Positions 7,388 through 15,999 are shown, numbered from the stretch's first letter. The stretch: DNA of 64,000 nt from JBOHDX01 sp050700835 (GCA_050700835.1 JBOHDX010000148.1:7442-71441); one strand, 5' to 3'. Notes: a model not told the origin generated them from the letters alone. Program-made: numbers and translations.

Positions 7388-9014
7388 GGCCGGCTCCCGT
7401 CGCCGTGGACTGCCGGGTCTGCGCTGCGAGTACGTCCGCCACCGTCAGCAACGGCAGCGGAGCCATCACCTTGGCGACCTGCGGAGCGAAGATCGGCGAG
7501 CCGACCACGGCGTCCCGCACCGGCGCGTCGGTGACCACCTGGCCCTGCGCCATCACGACCACCCGGTGGGCGACCGAGGCGACGAACTCGACGTCGTGGG
7601 TGGCGACCAGGAGTGCGGCGTCCTCTGCCGCCAGCTCGGCGACGACCGAAGCCAGCCGGCGCTTGGCCGCGTAGTCGAGTCCGCGGGTGGGCTCGTCCAG
7701 CAGCACGACGCCTGGTCGAGCGGCCAGCTGGACCGACAACGCCAGGCTGAGGCGCTGACCTTCGGAGAGGTCACGCGGGTGGGCGTCCCCGGGAACCGTT
7801 GCCGGTCCCGCGATCCGGTCCAGCAAGGTGCGCGTGGTTCCGGGGGCAAGTGCGCCGCCTGAGTCGGCCGCAGTGCACTCGCCGTGCACGGTGTCGAGGT
7901 ACAGCAGGTCGCCGGCCTCCTGGGGCACCAGGCAGATCTGGCCGGTCGCGTCGGCCGGACCGAAGCCGGCGGGATCATGACCGTCCACGAGCACCTGGCC
8001 GCCGGCACGTCGCGCGGCGCCGCGCAGCGCCCACAGCCAGGAGGACTTGCCCGAGCCGTTGCGCCCCATCAGCGCGACGATCTCTCCCGCACGCAGCACC
8101 AGGTCGGCACCGCGTACGGCAGCAACCTGTCGGTGCCGGACCACGACGTCGCTCGACGTGAGCCGCACGCGACCGGGCGCGGGGGCGGGGTCGTCCGGGA
8201 GCACGCCGTCCAGGCGCCGTCGCAGCGGCACGGCCGCACGCCGGGCGTCCCGCACCGACAGGGGCACAGGCGACCACTGCATGGTCCGGCCGAGCTCGAC
8301 GACCGGGGGCACGTGCTCCGCCTGCACTATCAGGGCCGCGACCGGACCGTCGGTCACCGTCCGGTGCCGCACCAGAACGAGTCGGTCGGCGTACTCCACG
8401 ATGCGCTCCAGCCGGTGCTCGGCGACCAGGGCCGTGACGCCGAGGTCGTGCACCAGCCGGAGCACTGCGGCCAACACGTCCTCCGCCGCGGCTGGGTCGA
8501 GGGCGGACGTGGGCTCGTCCAGCACGAGCACCTTGGGGTGCATGGCGAGCACGGCGCCGATCGCGACACGCTGCTGCTCACCGCCGGAGAGGGTGCGCAA
8601 GGTGCGCCGGCGCAGGTGCGCGATCCCAAGCAGGTCAAGGGTTTCCTCCACCCGCCGTCGCATCACCGGCGCGGGCACCGCAAGCTGCTCCATGCCGTAC
8701 GCCAGCTCCTCCTCCACCGTCTCGGTGACGAAGCCGGCGAGCGGGTCCTGGCCGACATAGCCGACGAGCTCGGCCATCTCCCGGGGCGGATGGTCGCGGG
8801 TGTCGTGTCCGTCGACCAGCACCCAGCCTTCGAGATGGCCGCCGGTGAAGTCGGGAACCAGCCCGTTGAGCATGCGCAGCAACGTTGTCTTGCCCGAGCC
8901 GGTGGAGCCGGTCACCACGACGAGCTCCCCCTCGCCGACATCGAGATGGACGTCGCGCAATGCCGGCTCGGCAACCCCAGGGAACCAGAACGTGACCCCC
9001 TGCAACGAGATCAT
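7380..9014 (-). CDS. ECF transporter fused double ATPase (EcfA-EcfA')
   Basis: A 544-residue cytosolic protein made of two ABC ATPase domains in one chain. Domain 1 has Walker A GSTGSGKTT (~residue 36), signature LSGGEQQR and Walker B VLVLDEPTSALD. Domain 2 has Walker A GRNGSGKSS (~residue 310), the degenerate signature LSEGQRLS and Walker B VVLLDEPTRGLD. Both halves keep their H-loop histidines (VAEHRLE; VATHDVE). The fusion powers uptake with the downstream S and upstream T subunits. Its ATG overlaps the ecfT stop (ATGA). The non-canonical second signature suggests unequal sites. Confidence 0.93.
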   Translation of the reverse strand: MISLQGVTFWFPGVAEPALRDVHLDVGEGELVVVTGSTGSGKTTLLRMLNGLVPDFTGGHLEGWVLVDGHDTRDHPPREMAELVGYVGQDPLAGFVTETVEEELAYGMEQLAVPAPVMRRRVEETLDLLGIAHLRRRTLRTLSGGEQQRVAIGAVLAMHPKVLVLDEPTSALDPAAAEDVLAAVLRLVHDLGVTALVAEHRLERIVEYADRLVLVRHRTVTDGPVAALIVQAEHVPPVVELGRTMQWSPVPLSVRDARRAAVPLRRRLDGVLPDDPAPAPGRVRLTSSDVVVRHRQVAAVRGADLVLRAGEIVALMGRNGSGKSSWLWALRGAARRAGGQVLVDGHDPAGFGPADATGQICLVPQEAGDLLYLDTVHGECTAADSGGALAPGTTRTLLDRIAGPATVPGDAHPRDLSEGQRLSLALSVQLAARPGVVLLDEPTRGLDYAAKRRLASVVAELAAEDAALLVATHDVEFVASVAHRVVVMAQGQVVTDAPVRDAVVGSPIFAPQVAKVMAPLPLLTVADVLAAQTRQSTATGAGRG

Positions 9015-10168
9015 GTGGCCACCCCCGCCGGTGCCCGGCCGATCGGAGTTGGCGCCTCCGGCTCCGGGACCGGCCGGGTCGGCTCCTCGGGCAGTGGGGT
9101 GGCGAACGCCGGCAATAGGGCCAGCAGCACGCCTGCCATCGCGACGGTCGAGGGTTGCGGCCACCCGAGCGGCTCGATCGACGGTGCCACGAGTGCAGGG
9201 TCGAGCGTGGCGGCCAGCCAGCCGACAACGCCCGCGCCCACGCCGGAGGCGATGGTCAGGCACTCCGCCAGGCGCCAGCTGTCGGGTTGGTATGCCGAGC
9301 GCACGACGGTACGCCCGGACATCGCGATGCCGGCGATGCCGACCGCGACACCGAGGCCGAGCGTCGGCAGACCGAGGTAGCGCGGGGTCGTGGTGTCGAG
9401 CGTGCCGTAGACGCCGACGCAGACCCCGGCGAGTCCGGCGACCATCGCCACACCGTTGACGACGATCCGCCGATGCGACCGACCGGACCGACGGCCGTGG
9501 CCGCGCGCGTCCATCGACGCGGCCAGCAGCATCGACCGGTCGAGGGCGTCCTCGAGGACCGGAACGACCACCGACCGCAGGCTCGCCAGCCGACGAGCCG
9601 GCGGACGGGCCCGCAGCCGGCGGGCGCGGCGTACCCGCAGGACGCTCTCGGCCAGCTGGGGGAAGACCGACAGGGCCACCACGACGGCGGTACTGACCTC
9701 GGACAGCGCGGGCGGCAGGGACCTCAGCAGCCGGCGCGGGTTGGCCAGGGCGTTGGCCGCACCGAGGCAGACCAGCATCGTGGCAAGGCGCAGACCGTCG
9801 TACAGCCCGCCGAGGACCTGTGCGGCGGTGACGTCACCCAGCAGGCGGACCCCGGCGACCCACGACGGCAACGGCACGGACGGCAACGGCACGAGGACGA
9901 AGCCACCGCCCCCGCCGCCGAAGAGGACCCGGAAGACGATGCGCAGCACGACGATCACCGCGCCGCCGATCAGGTAGAAGCGGTACGCCCGGGCCCAGGG
10001 GGCGTCGGCCCGGCGGGCGACCACCACCCAGCTGACGACCGCGACGATCGTGGCCAGGACCACCGGGTTGGTCGTGCGGCTGGCTGCGACGGCCACCCCC
10101 AGGGCCCAGATCCACCAGGCCACGGGGTGCAGCGGACGCGCCAGCCAGTAGCGGCCCCACCCGGTCAT
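9011..10168 (-). CDS. ECF transporter T component (CbiQ/EcfT family)
   Basis: A 385-residue membrane protein with hydrophobic segments at the N-terminus (VAWWIWALGVAVAAS, VVLATIVAVVSWVVVA) and again in the C-terminal third. The cytosolic coupling helices carry the Ala-Arg-Gly motif SMDARGHG near residue 225, which docks onto the ATPase dimer. The chain is longer than minimal EcfT (~265 residues) because of extra C-terminal membrane segments and a proline-rich tail (PLPEEPTRPVPEPEAPTP). Its ATG overlaps the preceding stop (ATGA), placing it in the riboswitch-controlled operon. Confidence 0.9.
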   Translation of the reverse strand: MTGWGRYWLARPLHPVAWWIWALGVAVAASRTTNPVVLATIVAVVSWVVVARRADAPWARAYRFYLIGGAVIVVLRIVFRVLFGGGGGGFVLVPLPSVPLPSWVAGVRLLGDVTAAQVLGGLYDGLRLATMLVCLGAANALANPRRLLRSLPPALSEVSTAVVVALSVFPQLAESVLRVRRARRLRARPPARRLASLRSVVVPVLEDALDRSMLLAASMDARGHGRRSGRSHRRIVVNGVAMVAGLAGVCVGVYGTLDTTTPRYLGLPTLGLGVAVGIAGIAMSGRTVVRSAYQPDSWRLAECLTIASGVGAGVVGWLAATLDPALVAPSIEPLGWPQPSTVAMAGVLLALLPAFATPLPEEPTRPVPEPEAPTPIGRAPAGVAT

Positions 10169-11133
10169 GACCGGCCGGCCCTCCGGCGTACTGCAGCGGC
10201 CACGCCGCCCGCGATCACCAGCACTGCGACCGCCGCGGCCGACAGGAAGCCGAGGGCGCTCCCGGCGCCGCCCGACGACGGTGGCTTCGGTACGTCCCCG
10301 GTGATGCGACCCTCGGCCGAGGGCGACGCGGGCGGCGGGCGCGAGCCGGGTGCCGACCTGGCGGCCGGGCAGCCGGCGGCCTTGCACCGCGTCGAATGCG
10401 TGCGCCCCGGCCGGCCATGCTGGTGGGCGGCCGGGCGCGAGGCTCGCGGGGATCCGGTGGTGGTCGCCGGCGGCGGGGTCGTGGTTCCGCGCGTCGGACC
10501 AGTGGTCGGCGTCGATCTGCGTGGCGTGGTCGGTGCGGTGGTGGGCGCCACCGGACGTCGCGGCGCCGCCCGGGGCGCGGGCAGCGAACCGGAACGATTC
10601 AGCGCGAAGGCCCAGCCCTCGAAGCCGCCCGGAGTGATGTCCCGCGCCGTCGGACCCTGGCTGCTGTAGGTCCACGAACCGTCGTTGGCGGCGTGCCAGT
10701 ACGTCCAGTAGGCCTGCGTGGGCGGAGTGTCGACGCACTTCTCGTGATAGTGCGGATTGCCTTTGATAGCAAGGGTTTCCGACGCCGAGGGCCTGCCCTG
10801 CACCCGGCACACGATGCCGTCGCCCCATCGCTGCGTCCCGGTGGTGCTGAACCCGGCCGCCTGCAGTGCGGCAAGGCCGGTGGTCCCGCCGTTGGCGGAG
10901 GGTACGCAGCGCACGACGACTGACCCACCAAGGTCGGTGAAGTCCACCACGACGGTGACCCCCTGCGACGTGCGGCAGTAGCCGGGCGCGGACGCAGCAC
11001 CGGTCGCCGCTGGCAGCGCGGCGGCGGAGCCGACGGACAGTGCTGCGCCGAGGCCCACCGACAGAACCAGTCCGGCACCGGCCGCACCGCCGGAGCGGCG
11101 TAGCCGGCCGGGTGCCCGGACCGATGGGATCAC
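10165..11133 (-). CDS. Secreted SCO2322-like protein, putative cobalamin-binding partner
   Basis: A 322-residue exported protein. After the GTG start (overlapping the upstream stop, GTGA) a signal peptide (GAAGAGLVLSVGLGAALSVG) precedes a ~130-residue domain with GVTVVVDFTDLGG, an even number of cysteines (CRTSQ, VVRCVPS, IVCRVQG, HEKCVD) and the aromatic stretch AYWTYWHAANDGSWTYSSQG. A long Pro/Thr/Arg linker and a C-terminal membrane anchor with basic tail follow. I recognise the family named after Streptomyces SCO2322, related to DUF4430, the small domain of transcobalamin/intrinsic factor. Likely role: surface cobalamin binding for the ECF importer (inference). Confidence 0.72.
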   Translation of the reverse strand: MIPSVRAPGRLRRSGGAAGAGLVLSVGLGAALSVGSAAALPAATGAASAPGYCRTSQGVTVVVDFTDLGGSVVVRCVPSANGGTTGLAALQAAGFSTTGTQRWGDGIVCRVQGRPSASETLAIKGNPHYHEKCVDTPPTQAYWTYWHAANDGSWTYSSQGPTARDITPGGFEGWAFALNRSGSLPAPRAAPRRPVAPTTAPTTPRRSTPTTGPTRGTTTPPPATTTGSPRASRPAAHQHGRPGRTHSTRCKAAGCPAARSAPGSRPPPASPSAEGRITGDVPKPPSSGGAGSALGFLSAAAVAVLVIAGGVAAAVRRRAGRS

Positions 11134-12290
11134 TTGTGGACCGAGAGCGACCCGAGCGGCACCGAGTGGAATGCGAAGACGCCCTGCGCGGTAGCGCGGC
11201 GCCACTGGTCGCGCTTGAGGTTCGTGCCTCCGATGCCGTTGCGGAGCGCCGAGCGAAGGGCTGCCCGGTCGTACGCGATGGCGCCGATCTCGCGCCGCGC
11301 GCTGCCTCCGGCCGCGTTCGCCCGGGTGATCTGCAGCGACGCCACGAACTGCCGCGCCCTGGCAGCGGCCCGTCCCGCGCCGTGTGCGGTGGCGACGAGC
11401 GCCAGCGCGGCGAGGCCGGTGCTGTTCGCGTTGGCGATCCTGGTCGTCGAGCCGCCCGCGAAGCCACCGTTGGCTAGCTGGGCACCCAGCAGCCAGCGCG
11501 CGGAGCGCGCGATCAGTGCTCGCGACACACGGACTCCGCCCTGCCGCCTGGCCGCCTCGAGCGCCTGAAGCGCGTACGACGTCGCGTCGACGTCAGGCTG
11601 ACCGTGCGCCTGTCCGCAGGTCTTGTGCGGCGTGAACTGGATCTGGAAGAAGCCGCGCGGACAACGCTGCTTGAGCAGGAACTGCACCATCGATGCCGGC
11701 ACGCCACCCACGGTGCGGGACAGGCCGATGACGCCGAGCGACTGGCCCAGTGTGTTGCTGTAGTCGGTCGTGCTGCGGTCCCGCAGGTGTCCGCGATCCC
11801 ACCCCGGGCGCCGGTCGACCATGCCCAGGACGGCGCGTCGCACGTTCATGCCGCCGAAATGCCGCGCGGAGCGACCGAGGACTGCGGCCGCCAGGAGGAC
11901 CTTGGCGGTGGCGCCGGACGACACGCTGCGGCCGAACGTGGTGTAGTCCGTGATGTGGGCGGCGATCGCATGCGCCATCCGTACCCGGATCCTCGGGTGG
12001 CCGGTCCCGTCGACAAGGGCGAACAACGTGTCGACGGTGAGTCCCCAGTCGGCGCCCTTGACGTAGGCGGACGGAACCGTGCCGTGCCGGGTGACCTCGC
12101 GGCTCTGCCAGGTCGCGGCCGAGGCCGCTCGGGGATGCGTGACCGCGGCGGCGTGCCCGTGCACGGCGTGGACGTGCACGGCGTGGACGTGCACGGCGTG
12201 GACCGCTTGGGCACTGCCGGGGAGGGATGCCGCGACGAGGGCGGCTGCGCCGATGAGGGCGCCGAGACGGGAACCAGAACGTGGTGTCAC
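11130..12290 (-). CDS. Secreted prenyltransferase/squalene-cyclase-fold alpha-alpha barrel protein
   Basis: A 386-residue exported protein starting at GTG 12290 with AAAGG upstream. A signal peptide (LGALIGAAALVAASLPGSAQA) is followed by a histidine-rich stretch of repeated AVHVH units. Then come alpha-hairpin repeats of the prenyltransferase/terpene-cyclase toroid type (DVDATSYALQALEAAR, GGFAGGSTTRIANANSTGLA). In vertebrate intrinsic factor and transcobalamin such a barrel forms one half of the B12 site. Here it is the first gene after a cobalamin riboswitch and before an ECF importer, so corrinoid capture outside the membrane is the best reading. It lacks the DXDD/DDXXD cyclase motifs. Confidence 0.75.
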   Translation of the reverse strand: MTPRSGSRLGALIGAAALVAASLPGSAQAVHAVHVHAVHVHAVHGHAAAVTHPRAASAATWQSREVTRHGTVPSAYVKGADWGLTVDTLFALVDGTGHPRIRVRMAHAIAAHITDYTTFGRSVSSGATAKVLLAAAVLGRSARHFGGMNVRRAVLGMVDRRPGWDRGHLRDRSTTDYSNTLGQSLGVIGLSRTVGGVPASMVQFLLKQRCPRGFFQIQFTPHKTCGQAHGQPDVDATSYALQALEAARRQGGVRVSRALIARSARWLLGAQLANGGFAGGSTTRIANANSTGLAALALVATAHGAGRAAARARQFVASLQITRANAAGGSARREIGAIAYDRAALRSALRNGIGGTNLKRDQWRRATAQGVFAFHSVPLGSLSVHK

Positions 12291-12387
12291 CGGGGATGGC
12301 CTTTCGTGAGCGGTCCCAGGTGAACTCAGACACGGACCAGGTCCGGGTCCGACTCCTGACCTGTAGACCTCGACAGCATGGAGCCGC

Positions 12388-12482
12388 TCACTCGAGTCAG
12401 GCGCTCCGACTCGTGGCCTCGCGGCCACCTACGGTTGCGGGTCAGTGCCGGGATTCGACCGGCTTCCCCTGGACTCGAGCTT
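12388..12482 (-). promoter_or_regulatory. Cobalamin (B12) riboswitch
   Basis: Read on the minus strand, the leader contains the conserved cobalamin aptamer core GGTCGAATCCCGGCACTGAC followed by CCGCAACCGT, preceded by AGGGGAAGCC. It ends in a B12-box-like segment AGTCGGAGCGCCTGACT. GCTCGAGTC at the 5' end pairs with GACTCGAG-t-GAGC at the 3' end to close P1. The expression platform runs from ~12387 to the start codon at 12290. It contains GTGAGCGG (12391-12384) complementary to CCGCTCAC (12313-12306) just upstream of the AAAGG ribosome site, a plausible translation switch. Confidence 0.9.
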
Positions 12483-12549
12483 GTGCAGTTGTGGCCGGGT
12501 GGCCGCGTTCATCGTAGACCCGCCGGAGGACGGCGGGTACGGCGCCGAG

Positions 12550-13902
12550 TCAGACCTGCCGGACGAGGGCCCGGGCCGCTACCTGGACCGGGTCCCACAC
12601 GCTGGTGAAGGGCGGGGCGTACGCGAGGTCGCTGGTCATCAGGTCGGCGGCCGTCATCTCGTTCCACAGAGCCAGGGCGCACGCGTTGATCCGCATGCCT
12701 GCCCCGTCGTGGCCGACGATCTGGGCGCCGAGCAGACGGCCGGTGCGGCGTTCGGCGTGCATGCGAACCGTCATCGGGGCCGCGCCGGGGAAGTAGCCGG
12801 CCCGGGTGGTGCTGTCGATCTGCGCGGTCATCAGGTCGAACCCGGCGCGGCGCGCGGCGCGCTCAGTCAGGCCGGTGCGAGCCACCTCCAGCTCGCACAC
12901 CTTCGTGATCGCCGTCCGCACGATGCCGGGGAACCGCTCGTCGGCACCGGTGACATTGAGCCCGACGACTCGCCCCTGCTTGTTCGCGTGCGTGCCGAGG
13001 GGTACGTAGACCCAGTCGCCGGTGATGCGGTCCCACGTCTCGACGCAGTCGCCTGCGGCCCACACTCGCTCGTGCCCGGGCACGGCCATCGACGGGTCGG
13101 TACGGATGCCACCCGCGGCGCCGATGTCCAGACCGGCGGCGCGGGCGAGGTCGGAGGCTGCGCGCACGCCCAGGCCGAGGATGACAAGGTCTGCGGGGTA
13201 GGTGCCGTCGGCACAGGTCACCGACTCGACGCGGCCGTGCTTGTCGACCCCGAACGACTCGACCGCGGACGGCACCGCCACCGCGACGCCGAGCTCGGAC
13301 AGAGTCTCGCGTACCGTCCGGCCGAGCTCGGGGTCGATGCCGTTGAGCGGCTCGGGGGACCGGTCGATCAGAGTGGTGGACAGCTTCCTTCGCAGGCACG
13401 CCTCCGCCATCTCGATCCCGATGTATCCGGCACCGACGATCACCACCTGCGCGTCGTCGTGCCCGTCAAGGTCGTCGATCAGCCGACGACCGTCGTCGAG
13501 CGTCTGCACGCCGTGGATCCCGTCGGCGTCGATGCCCGGCAGATCGGGCCTGATCGGTACCGCGCCGGTGGCGACCAGGAGGGAGTCGAACGCGACCGTC
13601 GAGCTCCGACCGCCTTCGCGGACGTCAACGGTGCGCGTCGTGAGGTCGATGCCCACGGCCTCAGCGCCGAGCCGAACGTCGATACCGTTGTCGCGGTGCT
13701 GTTGCGGTGTCCGCGCCACCAGTGCATCGGGTCCGGCCACCTTTGTGCCCACCCAGTAGGGGATGCCGCAGGCGGAGTAGGACGTCCAGCCGGACCGCTC
13801 GAGCACGACCACGTCAAGCTCCGCACCGGCCCGCCGCTTGGCAACCGACGCAGCGGTCATGCCGGCCGCGTCGCCGCCGATCACCACCAGCCGTTCCGTC
13901 AT
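12550..13902 (-). CDS. FAD-dependent pyridine nucleotide-disulfide oxidoreductase (CoA-disulfide reductase/NADH oxidase type)
   Basis: A 450-residue flavoprotein. It shows the FAD-binding VIGGDAAGMTAAS at the N-terminus, a single conserved cysteine in SYSACGIPYWVG (~residue 45) typical of the CoADR/Nox/peroxidase group, an NAD-binding VVIVGAGYIGIEMAEA near residue 155, the FAD motif ERVWAAGDCVETWD, and a C-terminal dimerisation domain. The single active cysteine distinguishes it from CxxxxC reductases. Substrate (CoA disulfide, persulfide, oxygen) cannot be chosen from sequence. It ends 260 nt from the start of the B12 operon and is not coupled to it. Confidence 0.88.
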   Translation of the reverse strand: MTERLVVIGGDAAGMTAASVAKRRAGAELDVVVLERSGWTSYSACGIPYWVGTKVAGPDALVARTPQQHRDNGIDVRLGAEAVGIDLTTRTVDVREGGRSSTVAFDSLLVATGAVPIRPDLPGIDADGIHGVQTLDDGRRLIDDLDGHDDAQVVIVGAGYIGIEMAEACLRRKLSTTLIDRSPEPLNGIDPELGRTVRETLSELGVAVAVPSAVESFGVDKHGRVESVTCADGTYPADLVILGLGVRAASDLARAAGLDIGAAGGIRTDPSMAVPGHERVWAAGDCVETWDRITGDWVYVPLGTHANKQGRVVGLNVTGADERFPGIVRTAITKVCELEVARTGLTERAARRAGFDLMTAQIDSTTRAGYFPGAAPMTVRMHAERRTGRLLGAQIVGHDGAGMRINACALALWNEMTAADLMTSDLAYAPPFTSVWDPVQVAARALVRQV

Positions 13903-13911
13903 AGCCAGACC

Positions 13912-14562
13912 CTATGAGGGGACGACTGAGGGGACGACGTGCTGGCGGATCCACGTGTGCATGGCGATGGCCGCTGCGGCACCCGCGTTGATCGACCGGG
14001 TCGATCCGAACTGCGTGATCGACAGGGTCTGGTCGCACGCCTCGCGCGCGGCCCCGGACAGGCCCGGGCCTTCCTGCCCGAACACGAGCACGCAGGCGTA
14101 CGGCAGGCTGGCCTGCTCGATCGGCGTCGAGCCCGGAAGGTTGTCGATGCCCAGCACCGGGAGTGCGGCCTCGCGGGACCAGCCGGCGAGCGCAGCGAGG
14201 TCGTCATGGTGACGCACGTGCTGGTACCGGTCGGTGACCATGGCGCCTCGCCGGTTCCACCGCCGTCGCCCGACGATGTGCACCTCCGCGGCGAGGAACG
14301 CGTTGGCCGTACGCACGATCGAGCCGATGTTGAAGTCGTGCTGCCAGTTCTCCACCGCTACGTGGAACGGATGGCGCCGGGTGTCGAGGTCAGCCACGAT
14401 CGCGGCGTGCGTCCAGTAGCGGTAGCGGTCGGCGACGTTGCGCCGGTCGCCCTCTCGCAGCAGATCCGGGTCGTACCGCGGGTCTTGTGGCCAGGCGCCT
14501 TCCCACGGCCCGACCCCGACCTCCGTGGTGAGACCGGGTTCACTGGCAGCGGCGGCGCACAT
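13912..14562 (-). CDS. SpoU/TrmH-family RNA 2'-O-methyltransferase
   Basis: A 216-residue SPOUT methyltransferase that should transfer methyl from SAM to a ribose 2'-OH of tRNA or rRNA. The three SpoU motifs are present: motif 1 NIGSIVRTANAF (~residue 78), motif 2 VLVFGQEGPGLS (~155) and motif 3 SITQFGSTRSINAGAAAAIA (~180), with the conserved Asn, Arg, Glu and Ser. The ~60-residue N-terminal extension (YRYWTHAAIVADLDTRRHPF) is seen in actinobacterial members. It is divergent from dedA with only 37 nt between the starts. The exact target nucleotide is unknown. Confidence 0.9.
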   Translation of the reverse strand: MCAAAASEPGLTTEVGVGPWEGAWPQDPRYDPDLLREGDRRNVADRYRYWTHAAIVADLDTRRHPFHVAVENWQHDFNIGSIVRTANAFLAAEVHIVGRRRWNRRGAMVTDRYQHVRHHDDLAALAGWSREAALPVLGIDNLPGSTPIEQASLPYACVLVFGQEGPGLSGAAREACDQTLSITQFGSTRSINAGAAAAIAMHTWIRQHVVPSVVPS

Positions 14563-14599
14563 GGTCGGATGCTAACCAGGGCTCGGTTAGCCTTGCCCG

Positions 14600-15265
14600 G
14601 TGCTTCCATCCTGGCTCGACCCCAGCCATCTGCTGAACTCCGCAGGCTCGTGGTCCATGTGGGTCGCCGCGGCCATGTTGTTCGCCGAGTGCGGGCTCCT
14701 GCTGGGATTCTTCCTGCCCGGCGACACGCTGCTGTTCACCGTCGGCATCTTCGTGTCCACCGGACTCATCGGGCACTCGATCTGGTTCGTCTGCGTGGTG
14801 CTCTCGGTGGCCGCCGTCCTTGGCAACGTCGTCGGCTATGAGATCGGCCGCGTCGTCGGACCGCCGATCTTCGAGCGGAAGGAGCATCGGCTCCTCAAGA
14901 AGGAGCAGATCGACCGCACCCATGGCTTCTTCGAGAAGTACGGCTCGCCGGCCATCTTCCTGGCCCGGTTCGTGCCGGTGGTGCGGACCGTGATAACCGT
15001 CGTTGCCGGCGTCGCCAAGATGGACCCCCGCCGCTACCTGACCTACTCCGTTCTAGGCGGAGTCGTGTGGGCGTCGGGCATGACCCTGCTCGGTTGGGGC
15101 CTCGGGCGGTTCCAGTTCGTCAAGGACCACATCGAGCCGCACCTGGACCTGATCGTGCTCGGGGCGGTCGTGCTGTCCAGCGCGCCGGTCGTCATCCACC
15201 TCGTGCGCGAGAGCCATTCGTCCCGCAAGCGTCGCAAGCTCGCCCCCGACGGCGCCCCGGACTGA
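14600..15265 (+). CDS. DedA family membrane protein
   Basis: A 221-residue inner-membrane protein starting at GTG 14600. The DedA/SNARE-associated (VTT) domain is clear: AECGLLLGFFLPGDTLLF near residue 30, GYEIGRVVGPPIF, FFEKYGSPAIFLARFVPVVR near residue 115 with the conserved F/ARFxPxxR motif, and a glycine-rich GGVVWASGMTLLGWGLG segment. DedA proteins are associated with polyprenyl-phosphate or phospholipid flipping and membrane homeostasis. A short basic C-terminal tail is cytosolic. It converges with pyrE, whose stop is 11 nt away. Confidence 0.92.
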   Translation: MLPSWLDPSHLLNSAGSWSMWVAAAMLFAECGLLLGFFLPGDTLLFTVGIFVSTGLIGHSIWFVCVVLSVAAVLGNVVGYEIGRVVGPPIFERKEHRLLKKEQIDRTHGFFEKYGSPAIFLARFVPVVRTVITVVAGVAKMDPRRYLTYSVLGGVVWASGMTLLGWGLGRFQFVKDHIEPHLDLIVLGAVVLSSAPVVIHLVRESHSSRKRRKLAPDGAPD

Positions 15266-15275
15266 CCCGCTCGCC

Positions 15276-15818
15276 TCAGGCGATCCCCAGGTCGTCCTTG
15301 CCGATCGCGTAGCGGTACTCCAACCCCTCGGCCTCGATGGCGTCCTTCGCCCCGGTCGCGCGGTCGACGATGCAGGCGACCGCGACCACGTCGGCACCGG
15401 CCTCGCGAAGGGCCGCGACCGCGGTGAGAACGGATCCTCCGGTGGTCGACGTGTCCTCCACCGCCAACACGCGGCGGCCAACGACGTCGGGTCCCTCGAT
15501 CCGCTTCTGCATGCCGTGCTTCTTGCCTTCCTTGCGTACCACGAAGGCATCGAGCGCGCGCCCGCGGGCAAAGGCGGCGTGCAGCATGGACAGAGCCACG
15601 GGGTCGGCGCCCAGTGTGAGCCCGCCGACCGCGTCGAAGTCGAGGTCGTCGACGACGTCGAGCATGACCCGACCGATCAACGGCGCCGCCTCGGCGTCCA
15701 GCGTGATCCGCCGCATGTCCACGTAATAGTCGCCCTGACGGCCGGACGACAACTTCACGCTCCCGCGTACGAGGGCCTTGGTCTTGATCTGGTGGATCAG
15801 CTCATCCCGGTCACTCAC
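15276..15818 (-). CDS. pyrE: Orotate phosphoribosyltransferase
   Basis: A 180-residue enzyme of de novo pyrimidine synthesis making OMP from orotate and PRPP. It shows the N-terminal KLSSGRQGDYYVDMRR, the loop segment VRKEGKKHGMQKRIEG carrying the catalytic lysines, and the PRPP motif RVLAVEDTSTTGGSVLTAV near residue 117. Length is typical of actinobacterial PyrE. The start ATG at 15818 gives the expected N-terminus. Downstream it converges with dedA; upstream lies a 181-nt gap before the divergent aminotransferase. Confidence 0.95.
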   Translation of the reverse strand: MSDRDELIHQIKTKALVRGSVKLSSGRQGDYYVDMRRITLDAEAAPLIGRVMLDVVDDLDFDAVGGLTLGADPVALSMLHAAFARGRALDAFVVRKEGKKHGMQKRIEGPDVVGRRVLAVEDTSTTGGSVLTAVAALREAGADVVAVACIVDRATGAKDAIEAEGLEYRYAIGKDDLGIA

Positions 15819-15909
15819 GTGTCTTGCCTCGTTCCGCTCGACTATTCCGGATCCCGCACTCCTCGCGCCCCGCCCGCCGGGCCGCCCCTACCCTGGCCCT
15901 CCGGCCGCC

Positions 15910-15924
15910 ATCCGACAGTTGCGC
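15910..15924 (+). repeat. Degenerate single copy of the GATCCGACAGTTACGC repeat
   Basis: ATCCGACAGTTGCGC in the pyrE/aminotransferase intergenic gap matches the repeat unit found in arrays at 45.9-46.1 kb and 54.4-54.6 kb with one substitution. No inverted partner is evident nearby. Confidence 0.5.
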
Positions 15925-15999
15925 ACCTGCCACCGGGCTTGATGCAGGCTGGACCGCGGCGAGAATACGGGAGCGACGGCCGGGTCCTAGGCTCGGGGG

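Noticed and set aside
11130..12290. Functional terpene or squalene cyclase
   Set aside because: The barrel repeats are present but catalytic DXDD or DDXXD motifs are missing, and the protein has a signal peptide and lies in a cobalamin riboswitch operon.
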